Shown here: positions 1 through 10,035 of the stretch, one piece after another | How positions within the stretch are numbered: the stretch's first letter is position 1 | Layout of the letters: every line of letters begins with the position of its first letter | Assembly: GCA_003024175.1 (NCBI GenBank) | Contig: MDYQ01000113.1 | Span: 1 to 64,000 of the forward strand | Reading direction: 5' to 3' | DNA length: 64,000 bases | Source of the DNA: Planoprotostelium fungivorum | Taxonomy: Eukaryota > Evosea > Variosea > Cavosteliida > Cavosteliaceae | Notes under the pieces: model-generated | The model's database searches: none | What the model was told of the DNA's origin: nothing | What the model saw: only the letters and a program-made list of their open reading frames with translations | Made by a program: the position numbers and the translations under genes

Positions 1-894
1 GTGCAAGTGATGTGCAAGTCGAATCAGAATTACGGAAATCAAAATTTACTCATGTCACGACACGAGCAGTTCTTTGGATATCACCACGAGAGATTTCATG
101 CCCTCTTTGGTGTTACACAAGGGACTGCTCTTCTTCTATCCATCATACTGTCAGATGCATGTGACAACCATATTCCAGAGCCCATTCATGTCCTATGGAT
201 GCTCTATTTCTTCAAGGCCTACCCACGCAAGTATGCTGCCTCTGAATTCTGGATGGTAGATCCCAAAACACACCAATTTTGGGTCTGGCGCTGTGTTGCT
301 CTTTTGTATCAGGCACTTGACACAGTGAGAAGTTGATCTTGTTGAAGGTGACAATATCAGATTCGCATGGAGAACCGACTGGTTGGGGGGCTGAACATCC
401 CTAGCCTTGCTGTAGATGGTACAGAGTGTCCTATACGCCGATCACGAGATGCAGATACTCAACGCCTCTTCTACTCTGGCAAGAAGAAGACCCATACCAT
501 TATGTATGAGATTGCTGTGGACGTGTGCACAGGATTCATCCATCATGTCTGGGGAGGGTATCCAGGCAGTGACAATGACCTATCAATGATTTCAGCCAGT
601 GGTTTACTTGAGGAGCTGTTTGAAGGAGAGAAGCTGCTGGGAGACAAGATCTATCGGCATTTGGATCAGATAGTGACACCCACAGCTGGAAAATGGTACA
701 CCCTTAATGCAGCGGAACAAACCTTCAACTCCTATGTCTCTTCTCGACGAGAGATTGTGGAACATGTCTTTGGGAGAATGAAACAATTTCATTGTCTTCA
801 AGAGAAGTGGCGCCACTCATTACCACAGCACCTTGCAGTGTTCACTGTGATTGCAAATATCATCAATGTGGACAAGAAACCCTCTCAACTATAA
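1..894 (+). pseudogene. DDE_Tnp_4 (PIF/Harbinger-like) transposase, broken, left end outside window
   Basis: This is a cut-and-paste transposase of the DDE superfamily 4 (HARBI1/PIF type). Positions 367-894 encode the catalytic core: a first Asp in VDGTECPI, a second in YPGSDNDLSM, and the C-terminal Glu in RREIVEHVFGRMK. Positions 1-333 encode the upstream helical part (the HVLWMLYFFKAYP and FWVWRC segments). The coding frame moves from frame 1 to frame 2 near 331 (reading VDLVEGDNIRFAWR) and back to frame 1 in a run of six Gs near 385-390. At least two indels therefore separate the halves and the copy should be inactive. The reading frame continues past the left edge, so the N-terminus and left terminal repeat are not visible. 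A retroelement abuts its 3' end on the opposite strand. Family assignment rests on the motifs; no terminal repeats were seen. Confidence 0.8.
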
Positions 895-3019
895 AGAATT
901 TCATTGTGTGCTCATTCTCTACAACTCCCCCATCGTTAATGATGGCACTGTTTGGAGTGTGAAGGCGACAAGCCGGTGAGTTGAATGTGAGCTTCTTGGT
1001 TGAGAAGTTGATGGATGGGTTGTGGTGACAGAGCCAATCCATTCCTAAGATGATCTTGAGCGATGGGATGTCAAGTACCAAGAAGGTCCAATACTCTGTG
1101 TGACCGTCAATAGTGAATCCAACGTTACGTGCATATGTATTGGTATGAAGAGAAGTATTCTCATTTGCTAGTTTCACTGTGACGGCAGGGCCTGCTCCCA
1201 TAAGTAATTTCATTGATGTTGCTGTCTGTCTGTCGATGCAACTGCAGGTGGCACGGGTATCTATGGGTGCCGTTGTTGTCTTGATCTCCTTTGTGTTGTT
1301 GATCGTTGCTTTAACTGTGATCAAGTTATTGTGGTGAGAATTGGATGTCAGTGCGTGGATCTTCTCAATGAATTTTGGAGCCACTGTTGGTAGCGGACCG
1401 CATTTTCCTTGATGGGCTGGTTGACCGCAATAGGTGCACAAATTGTTGTCCTTTCTGAATTGTACTATCTCTGGGGCTAGCGATCCGTCCTTGCGTAAGA
1501 CAAGCTTCCCGTTTGGAGTCCCAGCGGGCCTGACCTCTTTCTTATCTTGATTTCCTGAAGAGTCTTTTGAGTAGAAGGGTCGATTGTTATATGGTTTATC
1601 TTTGTTATTTGACGCTGATCTATACTCTTCTTTCTTTCTATGGGTGAATTCACAATTATCTTTCTTATGATGATCGTGATTGATGTGCTTTGATGGAGAG
1701 GAATGATACTCATGCTGATGTCCATTGTTCTTCAACAGTGCTTGTCGCTGCTTCTGAAGACTCTGTTGATTGGCAGCATGTGCTTCCACTCGTTCTGCAG
1801 CTAACCTGAGTTGGTGTAAGCTCTGTGACAAATCATATTCCTTCATCTCTCTAAGGATGTGTCCTTTGATTCCGCGTAGGAAGGTGGTCGTCAGGATGGT
1901 CTCCTCTCTCACTCTTCCTCGTTTGGCTAACGCCAAGATACGGGAGTAGAATGTTCCTACTGACTCGTTCTCATCTTGTATGGCTTGGTTCATCTGAAAG
2001 ATAGCGTTAGCTTGATCATTTGGATCCCTATGTTCAATATAGAACGCAAGAAGGAATTCATCAAAAGATGTGAAACTCAGGATGCGGTTGTGGCGATTGT
2101 GAACAAACACCTGTAATTTGGGTTCAATCCGGTCCAGCACCATTCTTATACGGTGTGGTGTGTTGGTTGTTCTCTTGGGACCTCTGTGTGCGTTGTAATC
2201 ATATAGGTCTGCATCTAACAACCATTTCAGAACGTGTTCTGTTCTCACGTGGTGTGGTTTGAACTCAAACGGTAGAGCTTTGGCGCATTCCTTCAGCTCT
2301 TCCTTTGTCTGTTTACTGTTGTCTGGATATCTCAGACGGGCCTCAGTCAACTCAATGGGAAGTGTGACTTCAACTTCTCCAGTTAACTGTGCAGCTTTAA
2401 TTCGATCTGAGATTAATGATTGTAATCGTGACTCAGACGCTACAGTCTCCTCTTTCTCTTGATAAATACTGTCTGGGACACCCGTTGGTTTGGAGATGGG
2501 TGAGACAGTAGAGAGGTGTAAGGTTGGTTGAGGTCTGGATCCGATTGGAGTGCTGAAATTGATCTTTGACTCTTGAATACTGTTGTGTTGAGCCTTTAAA
2601 TCCGCTATCTCTTGTCTCATGAGGTTCATCATGGCCATGAACTCGTTACGTTCTATTCTTTCTCTCTCTCTCCCTCTTATGATCTCTTCCTGTAATAATT
2701 GAATAGCCACATTTTCGTTTGAAGTCTCATTTCGAATCGATTGTGATAACGATTGAGGTTTTGGTGGTATTGGAGGTTTTCCTCCTGATAATGATGATCG
2801 AGATGATCGCGATGATGAAGGATGTGGAGTAAGATTCAAATTTACTGTATCAGGAGAGACGTGGGTTTGGCTTTCGGCCGCTCTCCGTTGGCCTTCGTTC
2901 ATCTGATCGGGATATGGTGTTGCCGGATGAGATGGCGATCGAAAACGGATATTTGCTGGCGAGAGGTTCTCCGCTGCAATATCTGAGAGGCTGAAGATTG
3001 TTTCGTCCGGATTATTCAT
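863..3019 (-). CDS. Retroelement Gag with zinc knuckle and retropepsin-like region (fossil)
   Basis: A frame of about 718 codons with a disordered Ser/Pro-rich N-terminus, a Gag-type helical domain around residues 240-420 (segments FDEFLLAFYIEHRDP and GTFYSRILALAKRG), a basic His/Lys-rich linker, a CCHC zinc knuckle (CTYCGQPAHQGKC) and a C-terminal retropepsin-like fold including the Ty3/gypsy-type stretch IILGMDWLCHHNPSINF. The last dozen or so residues are read from antisense of the neighbouring transposase and are not part of the family. It is treated as a retroelement remnant, not a host gene. Confidence 0.85.
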   Translation of the reverse strand: MNNPDETIFSLSDIAAENLSPANIRFRSPSHPATPYPDQMNEGQRRAAESQTHVSPDTVNLNLTPHPSSSRSSRSSLSGGKPPIPPKPQSLSQSIRNETSNENVAIQLLQEEIIRGRERERIERNEFMAMMNLMRQEIADLKAQHNSIQESKINFSTPIGSRPQPTLHLSTVSPISKPTGVPDSIYQEKEETVASESRLQSLISDRIKAAQLTGEVEVTLPIELTEARLRYPDNSKQTKEELKECAKALPFEFKPHHVRTEHVLKWLLDADLYDYNAHRGPKRTTNTPHRIRMVLDRIEPKLQVFVHNRHNRILSFTSFDEFLLAFYIEHRDPNDQANAIFQMNQAIQDENESVGTFYSRILALAKRGRVREETILTTTFLRGIKGHILREMKEYDLSQSLHQLRLAAERVEAHAANQQSLQKQRQALLKNNGHQHEYHSSPSKHINHDHHKKDNCEFTHRKKEEYRSASNNKDKPYNNRPFYSKDSSGNQDKKEVRPAGTPNGKLVLRKDGSLAPEIVQFRKDNNLCTYCGQPAHQGKCGPLPTVAPKFIEKIHALTSNSHHNNLITVKATINNTKEIKTTTAPIDTRATCSCIDRQTATSMKLLMGAGPAVTVKLANENTSLHTNTYARNVGFTIDGHTEYWTFLVLDIPSLKIILGMDWLCHHNPSINFSTKKLTFNSPACRLHTPNSAIINDGGVVENEHTMKFFIVERVSCPH

Positions 3020-3044
3020 TCTAAATAATCGCTGGCTTTCAAAA

Positions 3045-3221
3045 TGTTAGGTTACAATGATAATCGATCGGGAGATGACTATGACGATCCTATAGTTTTA
3101 CGATATGATCTAGAGTGATAATAGATAACGAAACAAAAAGGATAAGAAGACTACGGGTTCTTCGTGAGGGTTGAAAGCTTTATTTAGCTATGCGGGATGA
3201 AGTCTACAACGAGCCGTAACA
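3045..3221 (-). repeat. 177-bp LTR with TGTTA...TAACA ends
   Basis: The block begins TGTTAG and ends CGTAACA, giving the TG...CA termini and 5-bp terminal inverted repeat expected of an LTR. It lies directly upstream of the gag start. On the minus strand it holds an AATAAA signal inside GCTAAATAAAGC. I could not identify a convincing tRNA primer-binding site or target-site duplication. The limits are inferred from the terminal palindrome because the second copy is not in the window. Confidence 0.65.
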
Positions 3222-3290
3222 ATGTGTTATGATGTGTTGGTGTACTGAGCTTCACCAAATCTCAACTGCTATGTATCTTTATTCTTCACT

Positions 3291-3680
3291 TCAGCACCCA
3301 GCGAGTTTGTAGTACAAATGGATCACGTCTCCTTCACTTGCGCGGCACTCCTCCATCGTCGCGTCGTCTGATAATAGTCGACCTTTCATCACCACTCGAA
3401 GTGCACTGTTGAAGGTGGGCATTCCAGTCATCCCTCGTATGATCAGCTTGACATGAGCAATATTGTTGGTCGGAGTGACCCAGATGTTGTATCTCTTGCC
3501 CGTCGGCGTTGAGCATTCTAAACGGAAGAGGTCGGCATCTGAGTGGGCTTGGATAGTGGGTGTAGAACTCGTAGCTGGTGAATGATGATCATCCGATCTT
3601 GAAGGTGAACGATGGACGGTGGACGTCCAAGTGGGCGACTCGAGAGCAGCGTCTCCATCTGTGTACTTGCTGACGTCCAT
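3291..3680 (-). CDS. Small protein with C-terminal ubiquitin-like domain
   Basis: A protein of about 129 residues, starting at the ATG of MDVSKYTDG (3680). The frame is open further upstream to 3773, but that part looks like 5' leader. Residues 1-50 are Ser/Thr/His-rich and probably disordered. Residues about 52-129 read as a beta-grasp ubiquitin fold: a first strand in LFRLECSTPTGKRYNIWV, a helix in NNIAHVKLIIRGMTG, the strand ALRVVMKGRLLSDD matching the ubiquitin 'fkgk.L.dd' region, and a final strand GDVIHLYYKL. It ends in LAGC, not a diglycine, so it is more likely a domain-type ubiquitin-like protein than a processed modifier. The C-terminal Cys is not in a CAAX context. No introns are apparent. 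Confidence 0.6.
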   Translation of the reverse strand: MDVSKYTDGDAALESPTWTSTVHRSPSRSDDHHSPATSSTPTIQAHSDADLFRLECSTPTGKRYNIWVTPTNNIAHVKLIIRGMTGMPTFNSALRVVMKGRLLSDDATMEECRASEGDVIHLYYKLAGC

Positions 3681-3773
3681 TCGAAGACGAATATATATTT
3701 TAAAGAAGACGTGAGGTCCTAGTGTGGCTGTTGAAGAGGAAATGGAGGACTCGGTTGGAATCCACTGGCCCAA

Positions 3774-4101
3774 ATTGATTCGTCACCTGAATTTTCCAAT
3801 CTCTCATAGTTCTTCATCTTTCCTGATCGGTTGACCTTCAATGAGGAACGAACCTCTATTCTTCACCAGACATCAGGTGAATATCTCTCTCGTCGCATCA
3901 ACAACCATCCCACATCCAGCTCGCAAGTGTTGTCATCCGCCTACTATTGATTGGTAGCTAGCTTCTTCAAGTGAAAAATGAGACAAGAAACGAATAAAAC
4001 GTGCAATACACGATCACCACATCTTCATCGCACGTGATGTCATCATCACAACAGACCACATCGTGCATCTCTGAATCACATTCATGAAAGTATGAGATCT
4101 A
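3774..4101. other. Intergenic region, no gene seen
   Basis: About 330 bp between two minus-strand genes, likely the 3' end of the BAR-SH3 transcript and the promoter of the ubiquitin-like gene. There are no long ORFs, RNA gene or strong repeat; the sequence is AT-richer than the flanks. Confidence 0.6.
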
Positions 4102-5593
4102 TTAGAGCATCTGAACGTAGTTATAAGGCACGAGTCCCCTGTGGTTTCCGTGCTGAGCCTCCCACCATTCACCCTCCGCCGCGTAGATCTACCCCCCGTC
4201 AGTTTTAAACCCTAAATCCCAATTTCACCTCGATCGATTCTCCCGCCTTCACCGTCAGCTCTGTCTCGTCTTGCCCGGAAAAGTCGTAGAGAACTCGTCC
4301 CGGCTTAGGCCACTCTGCCGAGGCCGGTGCCGAGGGGGCAGCGGCAGCGAACGGTACGACCGGCACGGCCTCGTACGTATCCACGGGGGTATTGTACTCC
4401 GCGGGGGGTACGTACGCAGCCGTGGGAGGGCTGTACGCAGTTGTAGATGCTGGTGTGGGCTGGTAAGTCGAAGCCGAATCGTAAGAGGCAATCGTAGCGG
4501 GCGTGCCGTCTGCGTTGATGGCATAAGCGGCAGACTGTTCTCTAGGTGTGATGATGTGCTTGTAACCGACAGCAGAAGCACGAGGCACGGAGCTTAAGAG
4601 GGCGTTCGTGGCAGAGATGGAAGTGTGTGCGACGTCGTAGAAATCTGCGAAGCCGTGGTTGAACTGGGGGAGTCAGGATGCGAACGGAAATTTCGATACG
4701 AAGTACGGAGATTTCGCGTAGAATTCGCGTGGGACGTACCGTGGAGAAGAGAGGCTCCAAGAAGGCTCCACGGTCCTCGTACAGCTTCGGCATGTCTTGA
4801 AGAAGCTCGTGGTTCAAAATGTCGTAGTTCATTTGTGCCCTGGCAAGCTTGTCCTCCGTGAGAGAAGCTTTGGGGTCTGCCTTCGCTTGTCTCGCCTTCA
4901 GATCGTGCTTGTAACGATCCATGTCCAACTTTCTCGTGCTCCTGATGTCGGTACGTCTCTGATCGAAATTTGAGATTTGAACGTTGGAAATGGCGGGAAA
5001 ATCACCTTGACCTCGTCGAACTGTTGGTTGTATAGGATCATGGGTTCCTGGAATTCGGTGTTCATGATCTGCTCCTGAGATGGACGTCAATGAGTGGATC
5101 GAATCGATGGTGGATGTATGGACATTGGATGATGAGACATGAGCTCACGAATTGAACGCGGGCGACTTCCATAGTGCTGCATGCCTCTCTTCCTCTCTGG
5201 ACGGCGGAAGACACGCCTTCAGAGGGGTAGAGCTGAAGGAATCCCTCGTAGACGGCAGTCTGGGCCTCAGACAGAGCTGATTGAAATGTCAGATGGACCT
5301 CTTCCATTTCGAACGATCGAGTTGAAACAGCGTGTGAGAGAGGAATAGTTTTCACCTTGGAGGGCCTTGACCAGTTTACGGGAATCTTCCTTCAACTTCT
5401 TTAGCTTGGTGTTGTATTCGTTAAACTTGTCTCTCTCGGCATTGAAGGACGTGTCGACTGTTTCTTCTGCGCGGCCGAGCTTGACCATAGCCTGTTTCGA
5501 AATGAGATGCAATCTCTCTGTCGTCGTTCATCATCTCACCTTCTGCTTGGTCTGCTGAGCGGCAGTCTTCGTTTTACTCCAGAGGTTGTTCAT
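4102..5593 (-). CDS. Amphiphysin/Rvs167-like BAR-SH3 protein
   Basis: BAR-SH3 proteins bind and curve membranes during endocytosis and link them to actin and dynamin partners through the SH3 domain. Following splice sites from MNNLWSKTKTAAQQ (5593) gives about 373 residues. The first 225 form a charged helical BAR domain (for example NEYNTKLKKLKEDSRKLVKA and YNQQFDEVK). A Pro/Thr/Tyr/Ala-rich linker follows. An SH3 domain sits at about 315-373: RVLYDFSGQDETELTVKAGE, then EGEWWEAQ, then GLVPYNYVQML, with the ALYDF, WW and PxNY landmarks present. The last intron (4189-4228) is only 40 nt and splits the SH3 domain. The order matches animal amphiphysin/BIN1 and fungal Rvs167. Exon joins were inferred by eye. 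Confidence 0.85.
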
Positions 5594-5653
5594 GTTGATG
5601 GTTGGCGTTGGCTCGAGTGTGTGGCGATTTTTCGGTTAATTCCACCGTCTACA

Positions 5654-8600
5654 ATGCCGATTGCGAATTTTGCAAAAGACATCCGTCACACAGGACATCT
5701 CATCATCACCACCCCGATGTCTCTCAATCCATCGAGTGACTGGATAGAAATCCAGCCTGGATGTTTCTATCAACGTCGGGAGCCTTACAACATGGAATGG
5801 GGTGCGGTCAATCCGTCCAAATTTCGTCTGGTCGCGGCATCTTATGGAGGTCTCTTGGCCTTGACGAGGGAGGACAGGAAGATAGTCAAGGCTTCGGGAG
5901 CTGAGACAGATCTGAGGCCACGTATAGACATTTATACACAGGCAGGCAAGAGGATATCTTACATTGTCGTGAGTGAAGAATCGATTCTCTAGCCGTCTCC
6001 GGCTTTCACTTGGTGATGTTTTCATTCCTGAATTAAGTATTCCTCAGTGGAACAAGACAAAAATTGCTGGGATGGGATGGACTGATGACGAGAAACTCAT
6101 CATCGTCGAAGCGTGAGGAATCATACCTGATATCTTCTGTGACATTCTCATATGACTCTAGAACGGGTACCGTCTACGTCTATTCCCTCCGTGGAAAAGA
6201 AGAATTACAGTTCTCTCTCGGTCAGATGGCAAGAGATAGTGGAGTGATGGAGGCCAAGATCTGGGGAACTGGTCTCGTTGCCATCACCAACAACTACGAC
6301 ATCCTCGTGATCAACTATTTCCAAGTGAATCCCATTACACTTCTTCACCCTTCATCCATCCATCAACCATCATGAAATCTCAACCATCATCTGATCTCAT
6401 CCGATATCTATATTCTTCTCCATCATCTGATCTCTTCCATCATCTGATCTCTTCCATCATCTGATCTCTTCCATCATCCGATCTCATCCATCATCTGATC
6501 TCCGATAGAATCTGACGGTTCAGAACGGAAAGGCACCAGAGCCTCCCAAAGCGAGATTGTATCCCAACCCCTCCCTCGCGGAACCCCCCGTCGCCTGGGC
6601 AGTCATCGACCCTCAGTACACTCAGAGCCTCAACGCTGAAGTCATCATCGCCACTCGCACGACGGTATACACTGTGGATGTCGCTGATGTGCAAGATCAG
6701 GTGATGATGCACGACACGTTCGTGATGATCGTGATGGACATGATGGATGATGGTGACTCAACCTTCACAGATGACCGGTACGTACGGTACGTTTCTCGTC
6801 ATCGTTCCTTCACCGAACGGTAAGTACGTCGCCTGTTTCACAGAGGGAGGCTCACTCATCATCTTCCCCTCCGACTTTTCCAAGAAGAAGACCGAGTTTT
6901 CCACCGAGTACAAGGTGAAATAATTTCACAGAAAAATCTAAGAAAGATTCTCACCTTTTACTACAGATGCCACCAGAACAGATGGCTTGGTGTGGAGGGG
7001 ACTCGATCATTTGCTACTGGGCCAAATTAAAAGCCATTTTAGGTATTTTATTCTCATTCTTCCCCACTGACGTCATCAGTCATTCGCGTCGCTTCGGGAG
7101 ACATCGCCAAGTGAGTTCGAGGTGGCTCGTTGTAGATGCTCACCTCTGCAGGCCTTATGTGTCTCAATACGAGCAGCCCCTCTTCTTATCATCCGAGTGT
7201 GATGGTATAAGAATTATTACCCCGGACCGCTCGGAATTTATTCAGAAAGTCCCCGGTGAGTGGCGGGTTGTAGATGGAGGGGAGGGTAACGAACGACAGA
7301 TTCGAACGAATCTATTTTTAGCATCGGGTCGACTTCACCTCCGGCTATGCTCTACGACGCCTCTTACCTCTTCGAGGTATGACATCTTATTGTATGTCAT
7401 GATATTTACACGTACATCGATTATGATACTGAATCTTCCATTGATATCATCGCCATGACATCTTATCGTTTGTCAACTTTGTACAGAGGAAAAACCCTAA
7501 GGCCGATGAAATGATCCGAAGCATCAGAGACATGGAGTTTGCAGTGGAAGAGTGTCTCAGGGCTGCCGCAAACGAAACATCTCCCTACCTGCAGGAGCCT
7601 CTCCTTACTGTAAGCCATTCATCCTACATCACGACATCACATCACATCACATATCATACATGGATCACACATAGATCACACATCACATCACATATCATAC
7701 ATAGATCACACATCACATCACACATGATTTCATGACATGAGACAGGCCTCTGCATACGGAAAGACATTCTTAGACTCCACATTCGATTCCACGAAATTCA
7801 CAGACATGTGCAAGACCATTCGCATCCTCAACGCCATCAACGACAATTCCGTCGGCATGCCCATCACCTTTGTACAATACGAACAATTGGGACTGGTGAG
7901 GGTCGTCCCAAATCGGACCCATTCTGACCGAGTTCAGCCCAACATCATCAATCGATTGGTGGAGAGGCATCAACACCTCCTCGCCTTGAGAATCTCTCAA
8001 TACGCCGGACTCAAGCAAGAAAAAGTTCTAGTTCACTGGGCCTGTGCCAAGGTGGATGTCACGTGACCGTACGTACGCTACGTATTCACTCTCACAGGTC
8101 GTGGGCAGCACGGCCAGCCCTGACGAAGTCCTTCACAGCATCGTAGACAAACTGAAGAATTCGCCCGGTGTCTCTTACGCCGAAATCGCATCGATCGCTC
8201 ACTTGAATGGTAACACTGATTTAGCTACCAGGGTGAGACACTTCGATTGATTTGATTGATTTGATTTGATTTAACTTAATTTGATTTGATTGATTTGATT
8301 TGACTTGATTTGATTTGATTGATGGATGGTATAGCTGTTGGATTACGAGCCACGTGCGGCAGAACAAGTTCCACTTCTCGTGTCGATGCATCAAGAAGAC
8401 ACCGCGTTGATCAAGGCCATCAATAGTGGAGACACTGATCTCGTCTATTCAGTCGTGTTGAGGTGACATCAATCAACTACATCCATCAACGACATCCATC
8501 AACGACATCCATCAACGACATCCATGATCTCGATGTGATTCAGACAGCCTCGTATTGATCTGTTTTCAGCATCAAGCGAAAGTGTCGTAGCGCGGCAGAA

Positions 8601-9987
8601 TTTCTGCAGTCATTGAAGGCGAAACCGGTGGCCCTGCAGCTGTTGATGTCGTACTGCAAGCAGCAGGGTGACCTGGCTCTATTGAGAGACATTCAGATCG
8701 AATTGAATCGTATACCTGAGGCGGGTAATACGACGTTGATTCAAGCATACAAAGAACCGGTGAGTCTGCATCATCAACATGAACATGATCGCCGTGATGA
8801 TCTCTTTGGTGATCATCTCATCATCCACATGATGATCGTGATGATGATCATGTGATTGATCATCGTGACAGGAGTTGAAGAAGAGAATCGACACCTTGGA
8901 AGAATCATTCGGAATCCTCGCGAGAAACAAAGACACCTTCATGGCCAAGGTGATCACCATCACCCACATCATCACCCCTCATCTCAACACAGGCTGTAGA
9001 AGACCAGATCAAACTCCTCCATCTCCAGAAAGACTTTGAGGTACGACGTCATCTCACATCATCTGACGTCATCTCACATCATCTTACGTCATCTCACATC
9101 ATCTTACGTCATCTCACATCATCTGACGTCATCTGACGTCATCAGGCCACTATCGGGGGAGAATACGTCGACGGCAGCGTCAGTGATACCATCACGAAGC
9201 TTATTCTGGCGGGGCAGAATGCGAAAGCGAGTAAGATGCAGAAGGATTTCAAGGTACCGGATAAGAGGTTCTGGTGGCTGAAGATCAGAGCTCTCGCGGC
9301 TACGTCCGATTGGAATTCTCTCGATAAGTTTTCGAGGGAGAAGAAGCCTCCCATTGGTTATGAACCGTTCGTAGAGGTGAAGGATGATGAGATGAACATG
9401 AGATCATAATAGATAAGATAAAATGATGATATAAGATGATAATAGATAAGGATAAGGTGATAAGAGATGATAATATATAAGATAAGCCGAAAAGAATAAG
9501 CCGAAAAGAATAAGCCGAAGAGAATAAGACGATAAGATAAGATGATATAAGATAAGAGGAATAATGATGATACAGGTATGTTTGGAGTTCAAGAGCAGGG
9601 AAGAAGCAGTTCGATACGTTCCAAAGGTGGCCAGTCCAGCCAAGAGAGCCATGTATTACGCCACCCTCGGGTAAGAATCATAACATCCGTCCATCCTAAT
9701 ATCTATCCTAACATCCATCTATCTTAACATCTATCTTAACATCCATCTTAATATCTATCTTAACATCCATCTTAACATCCATCTTAACATCCATCTTAAC
9801 CTCCATGTCTACCACTTGATATCTCTTGTGGTGTAATTGAATGAGATGCAGTATGTTAGAAGAAGGAGTGGAAGCGGCCAAATTAACGAAAGATCCAAAC
9901 ATCTTCCAACAGATGAAGACACACTTCTCCTCCAACAACCGTGCGAAAGAAGTCCTCGACCAACTCACCGAACAATTCGCCCGATAA
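5654..9987 (+). CDS. vps16: VPS16, core subunit of HOPS/CORVET tethering complexes
   Basis: VPS16 bridges the SNARE-binding VPS33 to the rest of HOPS/CORVET and is needed for fusion at late endosomes and lysosomes. The product starts [14 protein letters not shown] and by my splicing is about 800-850 residues, close to the usual family length. The N-terminal half is a beta-propeller ([20 protein letters not shown], then a [14 protein letters not shown] stretch, then [18 protein letters not shown], a family hallmark). The C-terminal half is alpha-solenoid, ending with [20 protein letters not shown] and [20 protein letters not shown], typical of Vps16_C. There are more than 15 introns, several filled with different low-complexity tandem repeats. 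The gene is divergent from the BAR-SH3 gene (61 bp between start codons) and ends 49 bp from the convergent reductase gene. Confidence 0.93.
6395..6505 (+). repeat. Intronic tandem repeat, TCATCTGATCTCTTCCA-type unit
   Basis: Part of a vps16 intron made of about six imperfect 16-18 nt copies of a CATCATCTGATCTCTTC-like unit. It fills the intron and leaves only short unique ends. Confidence 0.7.
8067..8084 (+). repeat. Intronic CCGTACGTACGCTACGTA palindrome
   Basis: It lies in the short vps16 intron after HWACAK, close to the donor. Confidence 0.65.
8248..8332 (+). repeat. Intronic TTGATTTGAT microsatellite
   Basis: The vps16 intron between DLATR and [11 protein letters not shown] is largely a TGATT/TTGAT repeat of about 80 bp. 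Confidence 0.75.
9047..9145 (+). repeat. Intronic tandem repeat with TGACGTCATC cores
   Basis: A vps16 intron of roughly eight 13-nt units (GTCATCTCACATC/GTCATCTGAC variants). Several contain TGACGTCA, the CRE/ATF consensus, but the periodicity points to repeat expansion rather than regulatory clustering. Confidence 0.7.
9405..9575 (+). repeat. Intronic GATAAGATGATA-type repeat
   Basis: A purine-rich vps16 intron made of GATAAGAT, GATGATA and AATAAGCCGAA units, with the AATAAGCCGAA unit repeated three times near 9490-9525. Confidence 0.65.
9685..9805 (+). repeat. Intronic CATCTTAACATC repeat
   Basis: The last vps16 intron holds about nine copies of a 12-nt CATC(T/C)TAACATC unit. Confidence 0.7.
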
Positions 9988-10035
9988 AGAATAAATCCCA
10001 TCGCTCGGTGTTTTATTCATCGTCTACAACGACGC

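Larger units (their letters stand above)
863..3221 (-). mobile_element. Incomplete Ty3/gypsy-like LTR retrotransposon (one LTR, gag and protease part)
   Basis: Reading on the minus strand the element shows a short LTR (3045-3221), a leader of about 25 nt, and a long open gag-protease region. No reverse transcriptase, RNase H or integrase region follows; the element stops where it meets the transposase near position 900, so it is broken at that end. The long open gag-protease frame suggests a fairly recent copy. Only one LTR lies in the window, so age cannot be estimated from LTR divergence. The junction with the transposase fragment implies nested insertion or later rearrangement. Confidence 0.8.

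Noticed and set aside
4189-4228. Telomere-like AAACCCTAAATCCC in a BAR-SH3 intron
   Set aside because: A single copy in a 40-nt intron; no tandem array and no sign of a chromosome end.
9047-9145. Cluster of CRE (TGACGTCA) transcription factor sites
   Set aside because: The sites recur with the period of a tandem repeat in an intron, so slippage explains them.
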